A DNA stretch of 64,000 nt, taken from Mastigias papua. Lineage: Eukaryota > Cnidaria > Scyphozoa > Rhizostomeae > Mastigiidae. A program made the position numbers and the translations under genes. The stretch is from NCBI GenBank assembly GCA_964019165.1, contig OZ025281.1:6357799-6421798 (forward strand), read 5' to 3'. Of the stretch, positions 28,416-36,239 are shown piece by piece. The notes under the pieces were generated by a model. It made no database searches and was not told where the DNA came from. It worked only from the letters and a program-made list of their open reading frames with translations. Within the stretch, counting starts at the first letter, position 1; the number at the start of each line of letters is the position of its first letter.

Positions 28416-31400
28416 TGGGCTTAAAGTGCTGTATATATGCTCAAACTGACAACACCATGCAAGAGTACTATTTCATTCTAAGTTCTTGTGATGTACCGCC
28501 AAAGCCTCATCTCAGTTTGTTTCTACAAGGAATCTAGCAGTTTTAACATCATATGACTATTACTAGCATAGTCATTGCTCTACTTTCAGTGTTTGCACAC
28601 TTATGTACTTTAGGCCTATTACAAGCAATAACACAGTTTGCATATACTGTTGTATGATCGAAATTGAGTACAATAGCAACAAATCCATGCATTAAACATC
28701 TTTTACATCTATGATTGCACCGATGTCAGTAGTTTAGCCAACGTTTCCTACTCAAATTAGCTTTGGTTATCACTATTACACTACATATGGGCTTTAAGTG
28801 CTGTATATATGCTCAAACTGACAACACCATGCAAGAGTACTATTTCATTCTAAGTTCTTGTGATGTACCGCCAAAACCTCATCTAAGCTTGTTCCTACAA
28901 GGAATCTAGCAGTATTAACATCATATGACTATTACAACCATAGTCATTGCTCTACTTTCAGTGTTTGCACACTTTTGTACTTTAGGCCTATTACAAGCAA
29001 TAACACAGTTTGCATATACTGTTGTATGATTGAAATTGAGTACAATAGCAACAAAGCCATGCATTAAACAGCTTTCACAGCTAAGATTGCACCGATGTCA
29101 GTAGTTTAGCCAACGTTTCCTACTCAAATTAGCTTTGGTTATCACTATTACACTACATATGGGCTTAAAGTGCTGTATATATGCTCAAACTGACAACACC
29201 ATGCAAGAGTACTACTTCATTCTAAGTTCTTGTGATGTACCGCCAAAACCTCATCTAAGTTTGTTTCTAAAAGGAATCTAGCAGTTTTAACATCATATGT
29301 CTATTACAAGCATAGTCATTGCTCTACTTTCAGTGTTTGCACACTTATGTACTTTAGGCCTATTACAAGCAATAACACAGTTTGCATATACTGTTGTATG
29401 ATTGAAATTGAGTACAATAGCAACAAAGCCATGCATTAAACAACTTTTACATCTATGATTGCACCGATGTCAGTAGTTTAGCCAACGTTTCCTACTCAAA
29501 TTAGCTTTGGTTATCACTATGCCACTACATAAGGGCTTAAAGTGCTTTACATATGCTCAAGCTGACAATACCATGCAAGAGTACTATATCATTCTAAGTT
29601 CTTGTGATGTACTGCCAACACATAATCTAAGCGTGTTTCTACAAGGAATCTAGCAGTATTAACATCATATGACTATTAGAGCCATAGTCATTGCTGTACT
29701 GTCAGTGTTTGCACACTTATGTACTTTAGGCCTATTACAAGCAATAACACAGTTTGCATATATTGTTGTATGATTGAAATTGAGTACAATAGCAACAAAT
29801 CCATGCATTAAACATCTTTTACATCTATGATTGCACCGATGTCAGTAGTTTAGCCAACGTTTCCTACTCAAATTAGCTTTGGTTATCACTATTACACTAC
29901 ATATGGGCTTAAAGTGCTTTAGATATGCTCAAACTGACAACACCATGCAAGAGTACTATTTCATTCTAAGTTCTTGTGATGTACCGCCAACACATAATCT
30001 AAGCGTGTTTCTACAAGGAATCTAGCAGTTTTAACATCATATGACTATTAAAAGCATAGTCATTGCTCTACTTTCAGTGGTTGCACACTTATGTACTGTA
30101 GGCCTATTACAAGCAATAACACAGTTTGCATATACTGTTGTATGATTGACATTGAGTACAATAGCAACAGAGCCATGCATTAAACAACTTTTACATCTAT
30201 GATTGCACCGATGTCAGTAGTTTAGCCAACGTTTCCTACTCAAATTAGCTTTGGTTATCACTATGACACTACATAAGGGCTTAAAGTGCTTTAGATATGC
30301 TCAAGCTGACAATACCATGCAAGAGTACTATTTCATTCTAAGTTCTTGTGATGTACTGCCAACACATAATCTACGCGTGTTTCTACAAGGAATCTAGCAG
30401 TATTAACAACATATGACTATTACAAGCATAGTCATTGCTCTACTTTCAGTGTTTGCACACTTACGTAGTTTAGGCCTACTACAAGCAATAACACAGTTTG
30501 CATATACTGTTGTCTGATTGAAATTGAGTACAATAGCAACACAGCCATGCATTAAACAAATTTTACATCTATTATTGCACCGATGTCAGTAGTTTAGCCA
30601 ACGTTTCCTACTCAAATTAGCTTTGGTTATCACTATTACACTACATATGGGCTTAAAGTGCTGTATATATGCTCAAACTGACAACACCATGCAAGAGTAC
30701 TATTTCATTCTAAGTTCTTGTGATGTACCGCCCAAACCTCATCTACGTTTGTGTCTACAAGGAATCTAGCAGTTTTAACATCATATGAATATTACAGGCA
30801 TGGTCATTGCTCTACGTTCAGTGTTTGCACACTTATGTACTTTAGGCCTATTACAAGCAATAACACAGTTTGCATATACTGTTGTATGATTGAAATTGAG
30901 TACAATAGCAACAAAGCCATGCATTAAACAACTTTTACATCTATGATTGCACCGATGTCAGTAGTTTAGCCAACGTTTCCTACTCAAATTAGCGTGGGTT
31001 ATCACTATTACACTACATATGGGCTTAAAGTGCTGTATATATGCTCAAACTGACAACACCATGCAAGAGTACTATTTCATTCTAAGTTCTTGTGATGTAC
31101 CGCCACCACATAATCTAAGCGTGTTTCTACAAGGAATCTAGCAGTTTTAACATCATATGACTATTACAACCATAGTCATTGCTCTACTTTCAGTGTTTGC
31201 ACACTTATGTACTGTAGGCCTATTACAAGCAATAACACAGTTTGCATATACTGTTGTATGATTGAAATTGAGTACAATAGCAACAAAGCCAAGCATTAAG
31301 CAACTTGTACATCTATGATTGCACCGATGTCAGTAGTTTAGCAAACGTTTCCTACTCAAATTAGCTTTGGCTATCACTATGACACTACATTTTTTTCTTA

Positions 31401-31490
31401 CAGTGCTTTAGATATGCTCAAACTGACAACACCATGCAAGAGTGCTATTTCATTCTAAGTTCTTGTGATGTACTACCAACACATAATCTA
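27600..31490. repeat. Satellite segment E, first copy (duplicated at about 39270-43160)
   Basis: About 3.9 kb upstream of transposon copy 1 that recurs downstream of it at a constant offset of 11,669 bp. Matched landmarks include acaacagcatgc (27.7/39.4 kb), tactagcatagtc (28.6/40.2 kb), attgttgtatgattg (29.8/41.4 kb) and the oligo-T monomer (31.39/43.06 kb). A few substitutions separate the copies. Confidence 0.75.
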
Positions 31491-32013
31491 AGCTTGTTTC
31501 TACAAGGAATCTAGCAGTTTTAACATCATATGAATATTACAACCATAGTCATTGCTCTACTTTCAGTGTTTGCACACTTATGTACTTTAGGCCTATTACA
31601 AGCAATAACACAGTTTGCAGATACTGTTGTATGATTGAAATTGAGTACAATAACAACAAAGCCATGCATTAAACAACTTTTACATCTATTATTGCACCGA
31701 TGTCAGTAGTTTAGCCAACGTTTCCTACTCAAATTAGCTTTGGTTATCACTATTACACAATATATGGGCTTAAAGTGCTTTAGATATGCTCAAACTGACA
31801 ACACCGTGCAAGAGTGCTATTTCATTCTAAGTTCTTGTGATGTACCGACAAAACATAATCTACGTTTGTGTCTACAAGAAATCTATCAGTTTTAACATCA
31901 TATGACTATTACAACCATAGTCATTGCTGTACTTTCAGTGTTTGCACACTTACGTAGTTTATGCCTATTACAAGCAATAACACAGTTTGCATATACTGTT
32001 GTATGATTGAAAT

Positions 32014-32244
32014 ACACCATGTCAACATTTCCAGCCTCTTTTGCATCTAGGAGCCTGGGGCGAATTTGGGGTTGAAAAGTTCTAAGCTACGAAGAGGGCC
32101 TAGAGTGTTGTGACATTGTTTGATGCGCAACACCTATCTTGCTGTTAATAATCATTTACATATTCACTCGGTTTTGTTGTCTGTTATTACGGGAACAGCT
32201 TTTTTAAAAGCTTTTATAAGTACCTTGCTCTGGTAGGCTACAAA
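32014..32244 (+). repeat. Left terminal inverted repeat, copy 1
   Basis: The 231-bp arm pairs without gaps with the right arm at 35638-35868. I count about 11 mismatches by eye, roughly 95% identity. An internal inverted sub-repeat, AGCTTTT-tt-AAAAGCT, and a TATAAG motif lie near the inner edge. This arm has G at 32021 where the right arm and copies 2 and 3 imply T, so that change is private to copy 1. Confidence 0.93.
32215..32220 (+). promoter_or_regulatory. TATA-like motif inside left inverted repeat, copy 1
   Basis: TATAAG within the inner part of the left repeat, 60 bp before the first ATG (32275) of the SAP-SWIM gene. The same motif occurs as a mirror image in the right repeat. Position fits a core promoter, but this is inferred from sequence only. 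Confidence 0.45.
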
Positions 32245-32274
32245 CATTTGTTATTTGTGATAATAGAGCAGACA

Positions 32275-33336
32275 ATGGATCTGGATAGAATTTCTAAGAT
32301 GAAAGTTGAAGAGCTCAAAGATTTCCTTCGACTTCGCGGATTGAAGGTGAGTGGCAAAAAGGAAGAGCTTGTTGCACGAGTATTTGTAGCTGCTGAGAAT
32401 GATGTTCCAATATTGAAAACAGCTGTAGAAGTGCAAGCCGAAATAGCAGAGGATTATGACTCCAAGCTTCTGGTGGAAGGTGTACGTATTCCAGATCCCT
32501 TCGCTATCGCTAATGGTTGGGTACCTGAAGATGAAAGTGTGAAGTTGTGGCCTATGACTCTCTACCCTGATATTTTTAACTTCTTGTCGTTCTACCCAAG
32601 TGAGTTGAAGAGCCAGGACCTCAATGATTACAAGCTGTCCAAAGCCTATAGCTATTATTCAACTGGCTGGCTTAATCCGCTGAGTTACCATCCAGTATCA
32701 GAATCAAGTACTGTATGTGTCCTCAAGTCTGCATGCAAACAATCTCAGAGGATAAATGACACACCCCACAAACTTTGGGTGTGCTTAGCAAAGAAATCTG
32801 GGAAAATTTTGAAAGCACACTGCACATGTATGGCTGGCATTGGACAAACTTGCAACCATGTGGCTGCTGCATTGTTCAGAATTGAAGCTGCTGTAAGAAT
32901 GGGCTTAACTAACCCATCTTGTACAACAACTGCTTGTGAATGGTTGCCAAATAACAAAGCTGTTAGAATGACCAGAATTAAAGATTTGAAGTTGAGTAGG
33001 GCAAAATTTGGGAAACAATCAAAAAAGCAGTCAGAGCTCAACTGTTCACCAAAGAAGCGATTTGATCCAACTGCTAACATATCAGAAAAATTGAGCTTTA
33101 TGAAAGTGTCAACTGCCATTAGGAATGTCTGCACTGAAGATGAGTCCATAATTTTTACAGCTGAACCCAAAGCGTGTACAGTAGAGGTGCCAAAAGCAAG
33201 AGAACTACATACAATTGATGAATTTCTTTGTGCCTCTGAAACTCAAGATGAATTCTGTCTCAAATTAGAGTATTTCCCAGCAAATCTAGCTGACATTGAA
33301 GAGGAAACAAGAGGTCAAGCAGCTAACCCTCTATAG
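32275..33336 (+). CDS. SAP and SWIM zinc-finger protein, N-terminal part of a SAP-SWIM-YqaJ transposon protein, copy 1
   Basis: 353 codons from the first ATG (MDLDRISKMKVEELKDF). The open frame extends nine codons further upstream, but only to a TTG. Residues about 8-42 form a SAP motif (EELKDFLRLRGLKVSGKKEEL), a helix-turn-helix that in known proteins binds DNA. Cys183, Cys185, Cys193 and His195 match the SWIM zinc finger pattern CxC...CxH. A Lys-rich stretch at 243-262 could be a nuclear localisation signal. The frame ends at TAG 33334-33336 and continues open directly afterwards into a YqaJ nuclease domain, so this is probably the front half of one 566-residue-class protein broken by a nonsense change. 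The text before the stop (EEETRGQAANPL) resembles the usual linker before YqaJ. The role in transposition is unknown; the pairing with an exonuclease fold suggests DNA end processing. Confidence 0.82.
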   Translation: MDLDRISKMKVEELKDFLRLRGLKVSGKKEELVARVFVAAENDVPILKTAVEVQAEIAEDYDSKLLVEGVRIPDPFAIANGWVPEDESVKLWPMTLYPDIFNFLSFYPSELKSQDLNDYKLSKAYSYYSTGWLNPLSYHPVSESSTVCVLKSACKQSQRINDTPHKLWVCLAKKSGKILKAHCTCMAGIGQTCNHVAAALFRIEAAVRMGLTNPSCTTTACEWLPNNKAVRMTRIKDLKLSRAKFGKQSKKQSELNCSPKKRFDPTANISEKLSFMKVSTAIRNVCTEDESIIFTAEPKACTVEVPKARELHTIDEFLCASETQDEFCLKLEYFPANLADIEEETRGQAANPL

Positions 33337-33975
33337 TTTTCTGTTAGACAACATGTGATAAGTGCATCCAAAGCACATGATGTTAAAACAAGAATGACTT
33401 CATTCAAAACAGCAACTGGAGACAAAGAGGCTTATTTTAAGAACCTAATTGACAAGATTGCTGGAAGAAAGAGTGTTAACCCTCTTTTACCACCTTTACG
33501 TTATGGCCAAGCTATGGAAAATAATGCTGTCCAAATGTTTGTTGACCTGTACAAAGAAAGCCACCAAAATGTCAAAGTTGAGGAATGTGGCATCTTTTTG
33601 TGCATGAATATACCATTTGTTGGAGGCAGTCCTGACCGGATCATCTGCTGTGACTGTTGTGGGAAGTTTTGTTTGGAGGTGAAGTGCCTATTTTCAATTA
33701 GCCACTTGAACCCTATGGATTCTGATGTGAAGCTACCTTATTTAAAGAAAGATGCAAGTATGACTACATCCTTGAATATAAATCATAAATACTACACTCA
33801 GATCCAGGTTCAAATGGCTGCTTCAAGAATTTACAATAGCTATTTCTTTGTGTGGACATCACATGGCTATTTTCTTGAAAAACTATCATGTGATATTGAG
33901 CTTTGGGAGATTCTAAAGGAGCAATTCAAAGAATTTTATTTTAGTCATTATTTGCCATCATTTTTTATGAAATGA
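33337..33975 (+). CDS. YqaJ / lambda-exonuclease-like nuclease domain, downstream of an in-frame stop, copy 1
   Basis: 212 codons in the same frame as the SAP-SWIM part, separated from it by a single TAG. The start of this segment (R4, then VISAS at 7-11) aligns with the family opening W-x3-R-x3-(I/V)TAS, and the TAG lies where Trp is expected. Conserved nuclease positions are visible: Glu61 (YGQAMEN), GGSPD with Asp100, the LEVKC strand with Glu114 and Lys116 (the D...ExK metal site), and YYTQIQVQM around Gln155. The domain belongs to the PD-(D/E)XK fold, which in phages makes 5'-3' exonucleases working with annealing proteins. Without read-through the first ATG is 33394, which would lose the conserved opening. 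The gene ends 45 bp from the convergent transposase gene. Confidence 0.78.
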   Translation, partial: FSVRQHVISASKAHDVKTRMTSFKTATGDKEAYFKNLIDKIAGRKSVNPLLPPLRYGQAMENNAVQMFVDLYKESHQNVKVEECGIFLCMNIPFVGGSPDRIICCDCCGKFCLEVKCLFSISHLNPMDSDVKLPYLKKDASMTTSLNINHKYYTQIQVQMAASRIYNSYFFVWTSHGYFLEKLSCDIELWEILKEQFKEFYFSHYLPSFFMK

Positions 33976-34011
33976 AATGAAATTATAAGGCAGTTTTTTG
34001 CAATCATTAAA
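33935..34011. promoter_or_regulatory. Candidate polyadenylation signals between the convergent genes
   Basis: ATTAAA at 34006-34011 on plus lies 31 bp past the nuclease stop. AATAAA on minus (TTTATT at 33935-33940) lies about 80 bp past the transposase stop and inside the nuclease 3' end. The two transcripts would overlap tail to tail. The same hexamers are in copy 2 (49393-49398; 49322-49327) and copy 3 (62176-62181; 62105-62110). Such short motifs occur by chance in AT-rich DNA. Confidence 0.35.
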
Positions 34012-34020
34012 AATACTCTG

Positions 34021-35571
34021 TTACTCTTTTAAAAGTGGAGGCTGGATATTGCAAAGGGCTGCACATGACCTTACTATATCATCAGCCAAAGGTAGCAATG
34101 TTAATGGGAAAATGTTTTTTAGAATTCTAAAATTCTTCATTCTGTTAATAGCTCGTTCCACGTGTATTCTAAGATTTGCAATCTCTTTTGTCTTTTTGCA
34201 TTCCAATTTTGTCATCTGGGATTTAACAAGGGCACCTGGTGGGACACTGAGTGTACAGTAATGATGGAGAAGATCTTCTTGTATTTGAAATCCCCTGTCT
34301 GCCATTATCTCATCACCATACTCAAGCTTATTATAAAATCCACTATCTTGACAAATAAACTGATCTGTTGCACGTCCACCATAACAATCTGATACAAACA
34401 TTATGTAGCCTGTTGGAGAAATTCCAATTAGAAATTTAAATGTATTATGCTTCTTATAATTGGACCATGTTGTAGCCTGAGCATCTAAAGATTTTGGTCT
34501 TTCAATAAATATCTCCGTACAGTCAATAATGCATCTTGTTTTTTTATGATGACTGTGAAACATTGATGGCATATTTGACAAGATAGTCTCCTTAGGCAGC
34601 CATACTACCAGAGCATCATGTAGGATTTTTCCAAGAAATCTCACCCAAGTAGCAAAGATGGAGGAAATAGTGCCCTCAGAAACCTGAAACCGTTCTGCCA
34701 AATCATGGGTCAGAAGGCCAAGCCTCAGTCTCATCAGCACCAAGAGGAATTGGTCTCTACTCGTTATTTTGCTGAAGTTTGTCTTCCTCCCTTTTCTAAC
34801 CTTTGAGCTATGGACTTGTTTACTGCCTCTCCAATATGTTAGCTTTGGTATGAAAGGCTTGAGAACACTGTGAAGAGCATTAAAGATAGAAATTTTCTGA
34901 ATGCCAGTGAACAATCTCATTTGTCTATCATTTGATATTGATGTGAATGAGAATGGCTTTCTGGAATGAGCAGTGATTTTCAAAAGCTTCATTTCCTCAC
35001 ACAAAAACGTAAGCTCCAGTTTAAGCTTACTGTTTTCTTTGCTCAATTCCTCTTTCCTTCGTGCCAATGAAGAAATCACACTATTTTTATCACAACAAGC
35101 AGCACAAGTATCTCCTGTTAATGTGTAACAGTTGTCATTGAGGATGTGACTGTCACCGCATTCCATTTCACTCAAGCTTTCATCAGAATCAGTGGCATCT
35201 TCCGTTGCTTCCATTCGTATTAATTTACGTCTAGTACTTGCTTGCAGCTTGTCATATCCCATATTAAGTGATGGATAAGGATTTTCAGTTGTTGGTATTC
35301 CATCAACGAAATGCTTAGAGCATACCATATCACTTTGCCCTGGCTTCCAATTAGTGTTCCTATATGTTGCTCTCTTGATGACCTTAATCCACTGCTTCCT
35401 GCTCTCCACATTCCTCTGAGTGCTTGGGAATTTAAACAGCCTAACTGGGGGTGGGCAGGGACAGAGCTTGTTTGTCTGTCCAATGTGCTCCTCACAACTT
35501 TTCTTTTCCCAAACTTTTATCCTATATCTACTGTTTCTACATCCATAGACGGCACAGTTCCCATTAACCAT
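34021..35571 (-). CDS. THAP-domain DDE transposase (ISL2EU / DDE_Tnp_4 type), copy 1
   Basis: 516 codons without interruption. The start is the ATG at 35571, giving MVNGNCAVYGC, the usual position of the first THAP cysteines; the frame is open 24 bp further only to a GTG. Residues 1 to about 105 form a THAP C2CH finger with Cys6, Cys11, Cys84, His87 and Trp61; it should bind the element's ends. A coiled coil at about 163-198 could mediate dimerisation. Residues 268-315 look like the helix-turn-helix that precedes this DDE family. The catalytic triad is likely Asp350 (IIDCTE), Asp425 (MADRGF) and Glu472 (HVERA); the last two are 47 apart, as in PIF/Harbinger enzymes. The ending RIHVERAINRMKNFRIL is typical of DDE_Tnp_4. 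Cutting and joining of the transposon would occur in the nucleus. All catalytic residues are present, so the protein could be active. Confidence 0.93.
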   Translation of the reverse strand: MVNGNCAVYGCRNSRYRIKVWEKKSCEEHIGQTNKLCPCPPPVRLFKFPSTQRNVESRKQWIKVIKRATYRNTNWKPGQSDMVCSKHFVDGIPTTENPYPSLNMGYDKLQASTRRKLIRMEATEDATDSDESLSEMECGDSHILNDNCYTLTGDTCAACCDKNSVISSLARRKEELSKENSKLKLELTFLCEEMKLLKITAHSRKPFSFTSISNDRQMRLFTGIQKISIFNALHSVLKPFIPKLTYWRGSKQVHSSKVRKGRKTNFSKITSRDQFLLVLMRLRLGLLTHDLAERFQVSEGTISSIFATWVRFLGKILHDALVVWLPKETILSNMPSMFHSHHKKTRCIIDCTEIFIERPKSLDAQATTWSNYKKHNTFKFLIGISPTGYIMFVSDCYGGRATDQFICQDSGFYNKLEYGDEIMADRGFQIQEDLLHHYCTLSVPPGALVKSQMTKLECKKTKEIANLRIHVERAINRMKNFRILKNIFPLTLLPLADDIVRSCAALCNIQPPLLKE

Positions 35572-35637
35572 CGTTAGGATAGACCGATTAGACACAAATT
35601 GAATTCGTTGCCAAAACAGGTCAAGACAAAGTTGGTA

Positions 35638-35868
35638 TTTGTAGCCTGCCAGAGCAAGGTACTTATAAAAGCTTTTAAAAAAGCTGTTCCCGTAATAACA
35701 GACTACAAACCCGAATGAATATGTAAATGATTATTAACAGCAAGATAGGTGCTCCGCATCAAACAATGTCACAACACTCTAGGCCCTCTTCGTAGCTTAG
35801 AACTTTTCACTCCCAAACTCGCCCCAGGCTCCTAGATGTAAAAGAGGCTGGAAATGTTGAAATGGTGT
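35638..35868 (-). repeat. Right terminal inverted repeat, copy 1
   Basis: 231-bp mirror of 32014-32244, ending TGGTGT followed by the AT duplication and the rest of the interrupted monomer (tgagtacaatagc). It serves as the upstream region of the transposase gene. Confidence 0.93.
35662..35667 (-). promoter_or_regulatory. TATA-like motif inside right inverted repeat, copy 1
   Basis: TATAAG on minus, the mirror of 32215-32220, about 90 bp before the transposase ATG at 35571. A plausible core promoter for the transposase. Confidence 0.42.
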
Positions 35869-36239
35869 ATTGAGTACAATAGCAAAAACACCCATGCATT
35901 AAGCAACATTTACATCTATGATTGCACCGATGTCAGTAGTTTAGCCAACGTTTCCTACTCAAATCAGCTTTGGTTATCATGTTAACACTACATATGGGCT
36001 TAAAGTGCTTTAGATATGCTCAAACTGACAATACCATGCAAGAGTGATATTTGCATACAAGTGCGTATGATATACCGCCAACACACAATCTAAGCTTGTT
36101 CCTACAAGGAATCTAGCAGTATTAACATCATATGACTATTACAACCATAGTCATTGCTCTACTTTCAGTGTTTGCACACTTACATAGTTTAGGCCTATTA
36201 CAAGCAATAACACAGTTTCCATATACTGTTGTATGATTG

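Larger units (their letters stand above)
1..32013. repeat. 372-bp satellite array, left block (about 86 monomers)
   Basis: Head-to-tail repeats with a period of exactly 372 bp: the phrase tactgttgta recurs at 1, 373, 745, 1117 and so on to the transposon at 32014. The block equals 86 monomers plus 1 bp. The net indel comes from an extra A near 2400 and 8353, a lost A near 24517 and 27496, and an oligo-T variant near 31390. Two monomer subtypes intermingle: one reads gagggcttaaagtgctttag, the other tatgggcttaaagtgctgta, and they roughly alternate at the left edge. The stretch from gcaataacacag through gattgaaattgag is the best conserved part. No gene is visible anywhere in this block. It resembles centromeric or pericentromeric satellite, but location is inference. 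Confidence 0.97.
32014..35868. mobile_element. ISL2EU-type (PIF/Harbinger-related) DNA transposon, copy 1, complete
   Basis: The 3,855-bp element begins ACACCA and ends TGGTGT. It interrupts a monomer inside gaaattgag: the left flank ends gaaAT (32012-32013) and the right flank starts ATtgag (35869-35870), giving an AT 2-bp target duplication. It has 231-bp inverted repeats and two convergent genes: SAP-SWIM-YqaJ on plus, THAP-DDE transposase on minus. A 2-bp AT duplication together with these two proteins is what I recall for ISL2EU elements; plain PIF/Harbinger makes 3-bp duplications. The transposase is open but the nuclease gene carries one stop, so the copy is probably not fully autonomous unless that stop is read through. 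Confidence 0.9.

Noticed and set aside
1..32013. CRISPR array
   Set aside because: The repeat unit is 372 bp of continuous satellite with no short repeats separated by unique spacers, and the context is eukaryotic.
1..32013. CENP-B box in the monomer
   Set aside because: I saw no match to TTCGnnnnAnnCGGG in the typical monomer; the few CG dinucleotides (gcaccgatg, caacgtttcc) do not fit the pattern.
32745..33170. Overlapping open frames inside the transposon genes (for example 32745-33170 minus, 33998-34392 plus, 35220-35577 both strands)
   Set aside because: They are antisense or other-frame shadows of the SAP-SWIM and transposase genes and show no domain of their own.
33270..33345. Possible short intron removing the TAG (ctaac, pyrimidine tract, ttag acceptor at 33345; weak donor gtattt near 33270 keeps frame)
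   Set aside because: It would delete the TRGQ linker that family members normally keep before the nuclease domain, and the donor is weak. The nonsense change at the conserved Trp is simpler.
32011..35870. TA target duplication with the element starting CACC
   Set aside because: The uninterrupted monomers read gaaattgag, which contains no TA; only an AT duplication restores that sequence.
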